64,000 nucleotides of DNA from Brevundimonas vesicularis NBRC 12165 (GCF_001592205.1 NZ_BCWM01000006.1:62001-126000), one strand, 5' to 3'. Shown: positions 15,684 to 29,701, numbered from the stretch's first letter. Notes: generated by a model from the letters alone, not told the origin. Translations and numbers: made by a program.

Positions 15684-16321
15684 GCCAGTCCGCCCCTCGG
15701 CCGACTCCAAGCAACCGGCTGGCGCCGCAGCCCGGCGCCGCCCCGGAGCGCCGCTCGCTCGACAAGGGCGACGTACCCGCCCAGCTGCTGGATCGGTATC
15801 TGATCGAGCGCGATCGCCAGGGCCGGCCGGAGCGCTACTACCGCGACCACAAGACCGCCGATCCCGTCTTCCGCGACCACGGCCGTGCGTTGTCATCGCT
15901 CCAGGCCTATCCGGACTCGGTCGCCTCCATGCTGCGGATCGCGCAGCACCGGGGATGGACGCACATCAAGGTGTCCGGAGACGAGGCCTTCCGCCGCGAG
16001 GTCTGGGTTCAGGGCCGTAGCCTTGGCCTGGAGGTGGCCGGCCACAAGCCCACGGAACGCGACCGCCAGGCCGCCAACGATCAACCGGACCGCGTCGCGG
16101 GCGGGCGCCCCTCCAGGGATGCCGAAACCAAGCCCGCCACGCAGACCGTCAAACGGCGGCTCGAGCTGGCGGCCGTCGTGGTCCGCACCCTGATCGCCGA
16201 TCCGGCGGTCCAGACGCGACTGATGAAACGGGCGTGGTCCCGGGCACGATCGGGGGCGGAACAGACGCACGCTCGCGATCCCGGCAAAAGTCGGAGAGCG
16301 GAAAGAAGCCGAGAGCGGTAG
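15680..16321 (+). CDS. LPD7-domain protein (detached relaxase C-terminal module)
   Basis: 213 residues, ATGA overlap with virD4. Residues about 35-125 match the large polyvalent protein-associated domain LPD7, often found at the C-terminus of TraI-type relaxases (LIERDRQGRPERYYRDHK, then a GWTHIKVSGDEAFRREVW segment and LGLEVAGHKPTERDR). The rest is basic and probably disordered. Here it is a free-standing gene 10 kb from the relaxase. A role in the relaxosome or DNA handling is inferred from its place in the operon. Confidence 0.75.
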   Translation: MSQSAPRPTPSNRLAPQPGAAPERRSLDKGDVPAQLLDRYLIERDRQGRPERYYRDHKTADPVFRDHGRALSSLQAYPDSVASMLRIAQHRGWTHIKVSGDEAFRREVWVQGRSLGLEVAGHKPTERDRQAANDQPDRVAGGRPSRDAETKPATQTVKRRLELAAVVVRTLIADPAVQTRLMKRAWSRARSGAEQTHARDPGKSRRAERSRER

Positions 16322-16452
16322 GTGAGAATTTCAGGCAGCAGCCATTGACGATCGCGGTGAGCACGACAGTCCGCTCGAGCGCATTGTGGGCAACTGGCTG
16401 TGGCCCACATCGGATCTCGTTGAGGTCCGCCATCGATCTCGGTCGTCCCGCC

Positions 16453-17772
16453 TCAGCCGGGCCAGCGCCGGTGCAGGTCGTCGAGCACGAAGGCGGGGGC
16501 GTGGACGCCGCCTTCTAGCGGGTGATCGGCCAGGTGCGGGTCGTCCGGGGCCAGCTCCGGGTGGCTGTGCGGAACAGCGTCGGGATCGCGGCGCGGCCAC
16601 AGGAGAAGGCCCGCGACCAGGCCAATCGCGCAGAGCGCCGCCAGCGTCAGGAAGGCGGCGGCCGGATTGACGGTGGCGCTGACCAATCCCGACACCGGAT
16701 AGGCGATCAGCCAGCAGGCGTGGGACAGGGCGAAGTAGGCGGCGAATAGCGCGGGCCGGTCCTCCGCCGCAGACGAGCGACGCAGGACCCGTCCGATTGG
16801 AACGAGAGTCATGCCGTAGCCGGCGCCCAGCACCAGCCACAGGCCCAGAAGGACCGGGTAGCGGGTGGCGAGCATGCTGCCGGCGATAAGGACCAGGGTC
16901 ATGATCACGCCGCCTGTGGCGACGACGCTGCGATCCGGAACGCGCTCCAGCACGCGGGGCAGGGTCAAGGCGGTGGCCATCGAACCGAGACCGAAAGCAG
17001 CGAGAGCCCAGGCGGTCGCCTGTTCGCCGAGGTCAAAGCCCGACTGGACCAGGACGACGGTATTGACGAACACCATGGCGCCGCCCGCCGAGGTGGCGAG
17101 GCTGAAGGCGAGGACGCCGCGCAGACGGGGCGTCAGCAGGAACAGGCGCAGGCCACCGGTCAGACGTTCGATGAAGGGACGGGGCGCGGCCGCCTTGGCG
17201 GTCGGGAGCGCCGCCGAGACGACGAACAGGGCGGAGATGACGAAGCCGATCGCCGTGCCGCCGAAGAGACCGCTCCAGGTCATGACCGACAGCAGCAAGG
17301 CCGCGAGCACGGGACTGGCGACGCTCTCCAGATCGGCGGCGAGACGCGAGAGGGACCGGGCCTCGGTGTATTCGCGCTCGTCCGGCAGGAGGTCCGGGAT
17401 CATGGCTTGGAAGGCCGGGGTGAAGGCGGCGGCGGCGACATAGAGGACCGTCATCAGGGCATAGACCTGCCAGCCCTCGCTGACGAACGGCAGGCTGGCG
17501 GCGACCAGTGCTCGGACGATGTCCAGGCTCACCAGCAGGGTCTTGCGCGGCAGGTTGCTGACGAGGGCGCTGGCGAAGGGCGCGACCCCGACATAAGCGA
17601 CCATCTTGATGCCCAGCACGATGCCGAGGATCTCGCCCGCATTGGCCCCGGCGAGGTCGTGGGCGAGAAGGCCCAGAGCGACGGTGGCGAGACCCGTGCC
17701 GAGCAGGGCCGCGACCTGGGCGGTGAAGAGCCGTCGATAGGCGGCGTGGCGGAGCGGGGCGAGGAGTTGCAT
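16453..17772 (-). CDS. MFS exporter with His-rich C-terminus (NreB/NrsD-like candidate)
   Basis: 439 residues from ATG 17772; the open frame extends upstream but that part overlaps the anchor-protein gene and is non-coding in character. Twelve hydrophobic segments of an MFS_3-type exporter are visible. The last 40 residues hold about eight histidines (VPHSHPELAPDDPHLADH), which suggests metal binding. It is the last gene of a metal-efflux operon (czcCBA, hupE, anchor protein). NreB-type Ni exporters have this size and a His-rich tail, so Ni/Co export is the best guess, but substrate cannot be read from sequence. Confidence 0.78.
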   Translation of the reverse strand: MQLLAPLRHAAYRRLFTAQVAALLGTGLATVALGLLAHDLAGANAGEILGIVLGIKMVAYVGVAPFASALVSNLPRKTLLVSLDIVRALVAASLPFVSEGWQVYALMTVLYVAAAAFTPAFQAMIPDLLPDEREYTEARSLSRLAADLESVASPVLAALLLSVMTWSGLFGGTAIGFVISALFVVSAALPTAKAAAPRPFIERLTGGLRLFLLTPRLRGVLAFSLATSAGGAMVFVNTVVLVQSGFDLGEQATAWALAAFGLGSMATALTLPRVLERVPDRSVVATGGVIMTLVLIAGSMLATRYPVLLGLWLVLGAGYGMTLVPIGRVLRRSSAAEDRPALFAAYFALSHACWLIAYPVSGLVSATVNPAAAFLTLAALCAIGLVAGLLLWPRRDPDAVPHSHPELAPDDPHLADHPLEGGVHAPAFVLDDLHRRWPG

Positions 17773-17861
17773 GGGCGATCTGCCGGTTGATGTTCGAGGA
17801 TGCGCCTGTGCATCCGAAAAGGAAGGGGCGGGCCGACCCTTTCGAGATCGGCCCGCGTGGA

Positions 17862-18497
17862 TCAGACGACCCGTTTCACCTCGGAGTATGCGCCTTCGGT
17901 GCGCAGGGTGATGGTCACCGGCTCGCCGGTGCGGTTGCGCCAGAACCAGCCGTGGCTGCCGGTGAACGCGGCGGTCAGTTCGCCGGTCTGTTCGCTCGCC
18001 GAGCCCTTGCCGTAGCCGTGGTAGGACAGGCCCGGACGGTCGGCGTGGGTGTCGAAGTTGATCCGGCCACCGCTGCTGGTCCAAGTGAAGCGGGCGGTGG
18101 CGCCCTCCTCCATGACCAGTTTGATCTCGGCGCCCTGATCCGGCTCGAGGGTGATGACGGTTTGGTCCGCGCGACCGCCGGCCGGGGTCGGCGGCAGGGG
18201 TTGCGTGGCGGCAGGTGAAACTGTTGCAGCGGGTGCAACGGGAACCGCGCCGCCTGCCGCGATCTGGGCGTCCATGGCGGCGTCGGCCTCGGCTTCCTTG
18301 GCGAGGGACACCTTGATGCGGCCCATCTCGGTCAGGCCGAAGACGGAGCCGATACGGGTGGGATCGACGCCGTATTCCGCCGGCATAACGATGGTCACGG
18401 TGATGACGGCGGCGACCACGGCGGCGATGCCGGTGGATTTCAGGAGCTCGGACGTGCTGGGCAGGTCGGTGCGGTTGGGGCGGTTTGCGTTATACAT
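17862..18497 (-). CDS. Transmembrane anchor protein of a metal efflux operon
   Basis: 211 residues. One membrane helix near residues 22-42 (STGIAAVVAAVITVTIVMPA), an Ala/Pro-rich linker, then a periplasmic beta domain with KLVMEEGATARFTWTSSGG and GSHGWFWRNRTGEPVTITLR. Proteins of this layout are commonly annotated as transmembrane anchor proteins beside HupE/UreJ and CzcA genes. Function is unknown; a periplasmic adaptor or sensor for metal export is plausible. Confidence 0.75.
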   Translation of the reverse strand: MYNANRPNRTDLPSTSELLKSTGIAAVVAAVITVTIVMPAEYGVDPTRIGSVFGLTEMGRIKVSLAKEAEADAAMDAQIAAGGAVPVAPAATVSPAATQPLPPTPAGGRADQTVITLEPDQGAEIKLVMEEGATARFTWTSSGGRINFDTHADRPGLSYHGYGKGSASEQTGELTAAFTGSHGWFWRNRTGEPVTITLRTEGAYSEVKRVV

Positions 18498-18510
18498 GGA
18501 GGGTCTCCGA

Positions 18511-19242
18511 TCACATGATGAAGAGGCCGACGAGCTGGTAGCCCGTCAGGAGGAAGCCGAGCGTCATCAGCACGACGTTGGTGAGGTAGGCGTGTTTCCA
18601 GAAGCTGTTCGAGCGGCGCCAGAACCCCATCAGGATCAGGATGCCGCCGAGCGCCAGAAGCTGTCCGGCCTCGACCCCGATGTTGAAGGCGATCAGGTTG
18701 CCGATCAGGCCGTCGGGCGAGAGCTGGAAGTCCTGGAGCTTGGTCGCCAGGCCGAAGCCATGGAACAGCCCGAAGATCACGGTCGCGGCCTTGGTCGAGG
18801 GCTGGAAGCCGAACCAGCGCTGATAGGCGCCCATGTTGTCGAGCGCCTTGTAGACGACCGACAGACCGATGATGGCGTCCACGACGTAGCTGGAGACGCT
18901 GACGTTGGTCAAAACGCCCAGCAGCAGGGTGGACGAGTGACCGATGGCGAACAGGGTCACATAGATCGAGATGTCCTTCATCCGGTAGAGGAAGAAGATC
19001 ACCCCGAACAGGAACAGCAGGTGGTCGTAGCCGGTGACCATATGCTTGGCCCCCAGGTAGACGAACGGCCAGAACAGGAAGCCGGAGGTTTCCTGAATAT
19101 AGCCCTTGTCGCCCTCGGCCACGCCGTGAGCGAGGGCGGAGCTGTAGAGCCCCTCGATGAAGAAGAGGCCGAGCGTGAGCAGGGCCAGCAGCATCAGGGA
19201 GCGGAGCCGCGATCCTGGATCGCGGGACGCTACGGAAGTCAT
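18511..19242 (-). CDS. HupE/UreJ-family membrane protein
   Basis: 243 residues from ATG 19242, which overlaps the stop of the upstream acyltransferase gene. About seven hydrophobic segments; conserved His in GAKHMVTGYDHLLFLFG and FGLFHGFGLATKL are the HupE/UreJ signature (HPxxGxDHL-like). The family is linked to Ni/Co transport. Within a CzcCBA operon it probably contributes to metal homeostasis or detoxification rather than hydrogenase or urease maturation, since no such enzyme genes are present here. Confidence 0.85.
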   Translation of the reverse strand: MTSVASRDPGSRLRSLMLLALLTLGLFFIEGLYSSALAHGVAEGDKGYIQETSGFLFWPFVYLGAKHMVTGYDHLLFLFGVIFFLYRMKDISIYVTLFAIGHSSTLLLGVLTNVSVSSYVVDAIIGLSVVYKALDNMGAYQRWFGFQPSTKAATVIFGLFHGFGLATKLQDFQLSPDGLIGNLIAFNIGVEAGQLLALGGILILMGFWRRSNSFWKHAYLTNVVLMTLGFLLTGYQLVGLFIM

Positions 19243-20410
19243 GAGTGTCCTTTCGGTGCGGTGGGGGAAGGTTCGGGAAGGAAGGTGTCGCGCGCCCAGA
19301 GACGGGCCGGTCGCTCCCACAGGAAATGCAGGGCGAAGGCCGCCGCGACGGTGATGACCAGAAGGAGGGCAGCCTCCGGCGCGGACATCCGGTAGGCGCT
19401 GGTCATACCCATCCACATCGCCATGCCGTTCTTCCAGACGATGAGGAGCGGCAGATGGACGAGGTAGAGGGCGTAGGAGGCCTCGCCCGCCGCCAGCGCC
19501 CACGGATGGGCGAAGGCGCGGTCGGACCCGGACCGGGCGAGCTAGGCCAGGGTCAGGATGAAGAGGTCGGAGACGAACACGGTCAGGCGTTCGTCGGCAC
19601 TGAAGCCCATCATCAGGACGAGGGTGGTTGTGGCGCCGATCGCCGCCCAGCGGGCGACGACGGGCGACGGACGCAGCCGCGACCCGAGCTGATAGAGGCC
19701 GATGCCGAAGAGGAACTCCGGCACGATCCTCAGCACGCCCAGCACAAGCTCGGCGTGGGTCAGGATCTCGTCGTATCGCGCGCGGTAGAGAGCATCGATG
19801 CCGACGAATAAACCGACCGCCAGGGCGATGACCGCCCAGGGGTTGCGGCCTCGCCTCAGTCCGATCCAGGCGAAGACTGGGAAGGCCAGATAGGCGGCCC
19901 ACTCGGCGGACAGAGACCAGGACGGCCCGTTCCATTCGTTCGGGGTCGTCGCCGGGAACCAGGCGTGGATCAGAAGGACGGCTTGAAGGAAGCCGACCAT
20001 CGAATAGCTTTCGGCGTCGAAGGTCTGGTTCAGGAAGACCGCCGCGATCGCCAGGACGGCCATGAAGGCCAGCATGGCGATGTGCGCCGGATAGATCCGC
20101 GCCAGACGGGCGATCAGGAACCGCCCGTGATCGTAGGTCCCGCTCCGCACAGCCGCGCCATAGACGTGGGCCAGGACGAAGCCGGACAGGATGAAGAAGA
20201 AGTCCACCGCCAGCCGGGCGCGCTCGATCAGGGCCAGCCCCGCATCGCCCGGTTGGACGATGTTGAGCTGGTAGTGAAACAGCACCACCCCCAGCGCGAA
20301 CAGAAAGCGCACGCTGGTCAGGGCCGGAAGGCGTTCAGGGAAGCCCGGGTCCGACGCGGTCGGATCGACCGCGCCGGGATTGCCGCGCTCCGCAGGAGGC
20401 GCGGCGCTCA

Positions 20411-20411
<1 letters not shown>
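19239..20411 (-). pseudogene. Acyltransferase-3 family gene interrupted by an in-frame amber codon
   Basis: Starts at ATG 20411 overlapping the czcA stop and reads an OafA-type acyltransferase (LTSVRFLFALGVVLFHYQ, a RLAVDFFFILSGFVLAH block, NEWNGPSWSLSAEWAAY). A TAG at 19542-19544 stops it after about 289 codons. The same frame then continues for 100 codons with the missing C-terminal membrane part (ASYALYLVHLPLLIVW, ALHFLWERPARLW) to a TGA at 19239 that overlaps the hupE start. The perfect operon spacing on both sides shows the stop is a recent single-base change, a sequencing error, or is read through. Its role in a metal operon is unclear. Confidence 0.8.
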
Positions 20412-24872
<4,461 letters not shown>

Positions 24873-24876
<4 letters not shown>

Positions 24877-26189
24877 TGGGTCTCCATGCCGACGAGGTCA
24901 GCGTGCGCGCCGGTCAGCCGGTCGAGGCGGGCGCGGTCATTGTGGAAGGCCTGAAGCGCGGCGACGCGCCTGGCCCGGGTCTGAAGCAGCGACGTCTGGG
25001 CAGTGATGACGTCGTTGTAGGTGAAGCCGCCTCGGTTGAAGCCGTCGCGGACCAGAACCACGGCCCGCTCGGCCTGGGGCAGGGTCTCCTCCGCGATACG
25101 GCGGGCTTCGGTGGCGCGGCTGAGGAGCTGCACCTGAAGCCGGGCGATCTCCCGCTCCCGATCCATCCGGTAGGCCTCGGCGTCGGCGGTCGCCGCCACG
25201 CCCTCGGCCCGGGCGCGGTCGATGGCGCCCTGGTTGCGGTCGTAGCGTTGCAGGGGGATCGACCCGCCGAACACCAGCGAGACGTCATTGTCCCAGATGT
25301 GCCGGACGCCGACGCTGACGGTGGGATCGACGACCGCGCGGGCCGTCTCGACCCGCACCTGGGCCTCGGCCGTGGCGCGGCGGGCCAGGAAGACGTCGAG
25401 GTCCGCCTGGGCCGGAGCCCCGGCCGCGACGCGCGAGGCGCTGGTGTCCTCGAACGCATCCGCACCCAGCGAGAAATCGACCCGGCCGTCCCAGTAGCGG
25501 GCCAGCGAGATGCGCGCGGTGCGCACCGTCACATCGGCCTGATCGAACTCGATCTGGGCCTGGGCCAGTTCGGCCTCGGCGCGCGCTCCTGCGAACAGGG
25601 GATCACGGGCGGCGTCCACCCGGCGTTGCACCTCCGACTGGAAGCGTTCGGCCAGATCCAGCCGTTCGCGGGCGATTTCTAGCAGGGCTTCGGCGGCCAG
25701 CGCCTCGGTCCACAGCCGCTGGACGGTCTCCAGCCGATCCAGCCGAGCCGCCTGGGCCTGGGCGAGGATCAAGGCGCCCTCGCTCTGGGCCAGGGCGACC
25801 CGCGCCGGTCGGTCGCCGCCGCGTTCCAGACGCTGCTCATAGGTCAGCGTCGTCTCGGTCCGGCTCATGAAGTCGCCGGCGCCGAGGGTCGGCAGGTTCT
25901 CGACCATCAGGCCGAGGGTGGGGTTCGGCCTCACGTCGGCCTGACGCACCCCGGCTTCGACAGCGCGCATCCGCGCCGCGACCCCGGCCCGCGCGGGGTC
26001 GGCTTCGGCGGCCCGGGCGAGCGCCTGGTCCAAGGTAAGGAGAGGCGCCGCCGGAGCGGTCGCAGGGGGTTCTTCAAGCGTCGCCTGGGCGAACGCCTGC
26101 GCGGTCGGCAAGGCTGCCGCCAAGGCGAGCGCGAGCGTCGAAACGGCTCGCACCCGCCATCCGGCCAGGCCGGACTTCGAGTATGACAA
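24873..26189 (-). CDS. czcC: CzcC-like outer membrane efflux channel (TolC family)
   Basis: 438 residues. Signal peptide ends near AQAFAQA, and the mature part shows two helical repeats of the OEP family (LDQALARAAEADPARAGVAA; AEAQVRVETARAVVDPTVSV). It is the first structural gene of the efflux operon and provides the exit duct. Promoter sequences are expected in the 61 bases before it or upstream of the His-rich gene. Confidence 0.92.
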
Positions 26190-26250
26190 GGATGGGCTCC
26201 AAAAGGGCGCGCGCAGCCGTGCGGCCGCGCAGGATCAGCGTTTCAGGTGA

Positions 26251-26658
26251 TCAGGCGCGTGCTTTTGGAGGGTCGGAGGGCGCCTCGCGGTCGGCCCCAG
26301 GAGGGAGTTGATCGCGGCCAAGCGGCATTCGCGACGACAGCGTGTTGCGGTCGTCGGACGGGTGGCTGGCCGTATTCAGGGCGATGTGCAGGTCGCCGGT
26401 CGAATGGTGGTGATGGCGGACAGGTGTGTCGCCGTCATCCGAGGTTGCGGCATCGACCGAAGACCCCGAGTCGTGGTCATCGACCACTTCGGCGTGGTCG
26501 TGGTCGTGCCCGTCGTGGGAAGAATCCGCGAACGAGACCCCGGGGAAATCGACGGCATGAACCAGACGATGCTGCGACGATGCCACGCCATAGCCCTGCA
26601 GCGCGACGACGAGCGTCACGGCCAAGCAGGCGAAGATCTGACGAAGCGTTCGGCTCAC
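26251..26658 (-). CDS. His/Asp-rich periplasmic protein upstream of czcC
   Basis: 135 residues from GTG 26658. This start is chosen because it gives a signal peptide (LRQIFACLAVTLVVALQGYGV), which longer versions lack. The mature part has dense metal-ligand clusters: SSHDGHDHDHAEVVDDHD and VRHHHHSTGDLHI. No enzyme domain. The location directly upstream of czcC and the composition suggest a periplasmic metal buffer or CzcI-like regulator. That equivalence is inferred from position, not from a recognised family match. Confidence 0.72.
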   Translation of the reverse strand: MSRTLRQIFACLAVTLVVALQGYGVASSQHRLVHAVDFPGVSFADSSHDGHDHDHAEVVDDHDSGSSVDAATSDDGDTPVRHHHHSTGDLHIALNTASHPSDDRNTLSSRMPLGRDQLPPGADREAPSDPPKARA

Positions 26659-26819
26659 GCGGTTCCCCCAGTCCTTCGGCCTGTAAGGGAGGTCGAGGCA
26701 AACGGCAACAGCGCGGATGACGCAGGCAGTGTCGGATGCGGCCAAGGCGGACAACAGCTTTTTCCGGACGATTGCGGTTGCAGTTGCGGTTTTATGGCCC
26801 CGCTCCGGCCATTGAGCAC

Positions 26820-27824
26820 TCAGCGCGATCGCCCCTTGGTCGGCGGCATCCTCTTCAAGTCTGATCCCAGTGCCTTCGCAAGAATCTCTCGTTGGGTCAG
26901 GACCGGCGGCAAGGTGCGAAGGAACTGTTCAAGGTCCTGGCCGAGGCGCCGATCTCCCTCGGCCGTCGATGCTTGCAGTCGTAACGCCTCGACCACGAGC
27001 GTGCGTCGGATGGCTGCCTGACGCTGACGCAGACGCGTCTCCCAGACCGGCTCGACGGCCGTAGGATTCGCCGCCGATTTCAGCGCGCCTTCCAGCGTCT
27101 TCGGCATCGGTCCTTCACCGCGCTCGAAGCGTTCGCGCAGCTTGCGTACAGGCGTGCGCTCTGCCTTGCGCACGACGCCGCGGGCCCGACGGGGCGTCGC
27201 CTCGGCCTCGACGCCCCGGTCCCGCAGAGCGGCCGCGAAAGTTTCCCGCCACAGCTGCAGGTCGCCTTTTCGGGGATTGAGGCGTTCGCCGTTCCGCCCA
27301 AGCGCGCGGACCGTGAGATGAACATGAGGGTGCCGATCATCGGTGTGCAGGGCGAAAACATAGGGATGCCGGTCCGCGAACAGGCGCGAGGCAAAGGCGC
27401 GCGCCGCATCATGGACCCGGCCCTCGTCCGTGCCTGCCGGCATGCTCAGAACGATCGACAGGGACACGGGCGCGTCCCGTCGTTGCGCCACCACCGACAA
27501 CTCGGACCGCCAGTCCTCGGCCAGCGCCCGGACGTCCGCCCGCCCGATCAGACGCTCGCCGTCAGGCCCCTCCAGGGTCAGTTTTCCGTTGCGAGTGATG
27601 TAGTCAAGATGACGCTGCAGATGGCCGCCGTCCCGGGTCCGCCCGGTGATCTTGACCATCACCTCGGGTGCCCCGCGCACGACACGCTGGAGCTGGGCCC
27701 GGCCCGCATCGGCATCCCCCGATCGACCGACGCGCAGCACCGCATGAGCGAGCCGCGCCCGTCGCATGCGGACGGGCGGACGCAGGGCTTCCTCAAATCC
27801 GGAGGGGATATGGAAGTCGTTCAC
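26820..27824 (-). CDS. VirD2-like MOBP relaxase
   Basis: 334 residues from GTG 27824, which overlaps the MobC-like stop (GTGA). Motif I Tyr75 lies in LDYITRNGK, and motif III is HTDDRHPHVHLTVRALGRNG (His160 to His169), the metal-binding histidines of MOBP relaxases. The C-terminal 130 residues are helical and basic. It nicks oriT and leads the transferred strand through the VirB/VirD4 channel. An open frame extends 180 codons further upstream but overlaps the accessory gene and is not used. Confidence 0.9.
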   Translation of the reverse strand: MNDFHIPSGFEEALRPPVRMRRARLAHAVLRVGRSGDADAGRAQLQRVVRGAPEVMVKITGRTRDGGHLQRHLDYITRNGKLTLEGPDGERLIGRADVRALAEDWRSELSVVAQRRDAPVSLSIVLSMPAGTDEGRVHDAARAFASRLFADRHPYVFALHTDDRHPHVHLTVRALGRNGERLNPRKGDLQLWRETFAAALRDRGVEAEATPRRARGVVRKAERTPVRKLRERFERGEGPMPKTLEGALKSAANPTAVEPVWETRLRQRQAAIRRTLVVEALRLQASTAEGDRRLGQDLEQFLRTLPPVLTQREILAKALGSDLKRMPPTKGRSR

Positions 27825-28342
27825 GCCTCGACCGACCAGTAGGCGAGGTTCCCCTCGAAAGCGGCCCGAACGCCGGACAGGTGTCCTCGGATTTCCCCGG
27901 AGAAGGCGCCGAGTTGCGCCACCTCGAGGTCCAGCACGGCGCCTTCCATCACCGCCGTGTTCAGGGCCCGGGCGATCTGGTTGACGTTGACCCCAATGCG
28001 CCGCAGTTCGCGCTGCACCTCGATCAGGGCCAGCGCCTCGGCGCGGTCGAGCTGCGGTCGACGATACAGTCGCGCCCGGATCAGGGCGACGGTCCACTGG
28101 GTGCGGCTCATGCCCCTGCGCGCCGCCTCGGCTTCCAGGGCAGCGAGGTCCGCCGGCACGAGCCTGAGTCCCAGCTTGCCGGTCAGACGCGCCGGCGACG
28201 CATCCAGACTCTCGGGCAGAGCCGCATGCGCGGCCCTCTCCATCAGCTGTCGCAGCAGGCGCGAGCGGCCGCCCTGGGATGCCGCGGCTGCGTCGAACCG
28301 GTGGATCAGATCGGGCGTAACGCGAAGCGTGAGGCGGTCCAT
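27821..28342 (-). CDS. MobC-like relaxosome accessory protein
   Basis: 173 residues. The N-terminus resembles a ribbon-helix-helix (MDRLTLRVTPDLIHRFDAAA). Residues 111-128 (LRRIGVNVNQIARALN) match the bacterial mobilisation protein MobC motif. It likely binds oriT next to its own promoter and recruits the relaxase encoded downstream. Confidence 0.85.
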   Translation of the reverse strand: MDRLTLRVTPDLIHRFDAAAASQGGRSRLLRQLMERAAHAALPESLDASPARLTGKLGLRLVPADLAALEAEAARRGMSRTQWTVALIRARLYRRPQLDRAEALALIEVQRELRRIGVNVNQIARALNTAVMEGAVLDLEVAQLGAFSGEIRGHLSGVRAAFEGNLAYWSVEA

Positions 28343-28370
28343 GAGGGGGTCGGTCTGTCAGACATTGCCG

Positions 28371-28430
28371 GCGCAAAGCCTATCCTGCCCTCGACCGTCA
28401 TCCCCTTCGCCCCGTAGGCCTACGGGTCTG
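28371..28430. other. oriT: Putative oriT with RP4-like nick motif and palindrome
   Basis: The plus strand carries CCTATCCTGCCC (TATCCTG at 28381-28387), identical over 12 bases to the RP4 nic core as I recall it and matching the MOBP consensus YATCCTG/Y. The nick is predicted between 28387 and 28388. A perfect 16-bp palindrome, CCCGTAGGCCTACGGG, follows at 28411-28426. The site is 30 bases upstream of the mobC-relaxase operon, the usual place for oriT. Confidence 0.65.
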
Positions 28431-28540
28431 CCCGCCCTCCCCTCGGCGGCCGGTTCCGGCCGCTCGCCCGCCGCCCTGAAGGGCGCCCCAGCCAGGCGGA
28501 CGATTTGCTTCAGCAAGGCTGGGTGCCATCATCCGACGGC

Positions 28541-29698
28541 ATGATGGATCCGGCCAAGGCCCGCGCGGCGCTTCAGCTCATCGAATACATCTCAGACCGT
28601 CTGACCCAGACGCGTCTGCTGTTCGCCTCGGACGCCGAACACAAGAAAGCCTTCCATGGCGAGGCGGCCCAAGCTGTCCGGGATTGGCGTCGTTCTTCGG
28701 TCTGCATGTTTCCGGGCTGCGACCAACGAACGATCACCGCCTCGCACACGCTTCAGCGAGCTGGGCCGATTTCCCCATTGCTGGAAGATGATCACGTCCT
28801 CACGCCACGGTCCTACAAGGGGCGTTTGTCGATGGTGAAAATCGGCGGCGCGGAAGCGTCCACATTTCCGGGGTACTGCGCCGGTCATGAGAGCGCCTTC
28901 TCGTCGTTCGAAAGGGCGCGCAGGATCAGGAGCGAAACCGATCTCGCCCTCCAGATTTTCCGCAGCCTCTGCCGGGAGATCCGTCGCAAGGAGTTCGATC
29001 TGGCCCGCCTGGAGACGCGTGTCGCCGATCTCCATGCGCGCCTGTCGCGAGACGTCGAGCACGAGGCGCGCCGTCTGAGGGTGGAGTTCAGCACCTTCAC
29101 CTACCAGGGGATGAACCTCAATCTCGCGGAGGACTACATCGAAGAGGCGGCCGGGACTCTTGCGGAACTTCGGGCGCTCCATGCCGCCCACTACCCGACG
29201 GTCGAGCAATCCGGCCCGACCGCTCTGGAGGGTATCGCTTTCGAGATCGAACTCCCGTTTCCGGTGGCGTTGTCAGGGATGACCGATCTGCATCTGCCGG
29301 ATCGCACCGTCATGTGCCTGCTCGGGGTTATCCCCCAAGACATCGGAACCCTCATCTTCATGGTCGGCCCGCCCGGGTCCCAAGACCGGATCAACGGCCA
29401 TCTTGAACACAAGACCGCCCGGCTTCCGCTTATCGACACCATCGAGCGCTGGATGATCCGCGGCACGGATCACTGGTTCATCAAACCCTCCGTCTGGCGA
29501 GCGATACCCGCCGCGCGCCAGCGCGCGCTGCTCGCCGAGATGCAGAAGACGAACCACGGCATCGGGACCCCACTGACGCTATCGATCTTCGATGACATGC
29601 GACGTGAGGCGGCGGCGGTCGCTTTTCCGCCGCCGCCCGCCGTTCGCAGCCCCGTAGTGGAGGCCTATGTCGCGGAACAGCTCAATCGGATCCGCTGA
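28541..29698 (+). CDS. Uncharacterised protein with N-terminal Cys/His cluster
   Basis: 385 residues from ATG 28541 (ATG 28544 or TTG 28505 are alternatives). Residues 45-110 hold possible metal ligands: SSVCMFPGCDQRTITASHTL and ASTFPGYCAGHESAFSSFE. The C-x4-C ... SHTLQ ... C-x2-H pattern recalls HNH-like zinc modules seen in accessory and defence genes. The middle is helical, the C-terminus has an alpha/beta region (FMVGPPGSQDRINGHL). It faces the convergent ardC gene 3 bases away. I do not recognise a named family. Confidence 0.7.
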   Translation: MMDPAKARAALQLIEYISDRLTQTRLLFASDAEHKKAFHGEAAQAVRDWRRSSVCMFPGCDQRTITASHTLQRAGPISPLLEDDHVLTPRSYKGRLSMVKIGGAEASTFPGYCAGHESAFSSFERARRIRSETDLALQIFRSLCREIRRKEFDLARLETRVADLHARLSRDVEHEARRLRVEFSTFTYQGMNLNLAEDYIEEAAGTLAELRALHAAHYPTVEQSGPTALEGIAFEIELPFPVALSGMTDLHLPDRTVMCLLGVIPQDIGTLIFMVGPPGSQDRINGHLEHKTARLPLIDTIERWMIRGTDHWFIKPSVWRAIPAARQRALLAEMQKTNHGIGTPLTLSIFDDMRREAAAVAFPPPPAVRSPVVEAYVAEQLNRIR

Positions 29699-29701
29699 CG
29701 C

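Noticed and set aside
27825..28376. N-terminal extension of the relaxase frame by about 184 codons
   Set aside because: It overlaps the MobC-like gene almost completely; the GTG at 27824 gives normal GTGA coupling.
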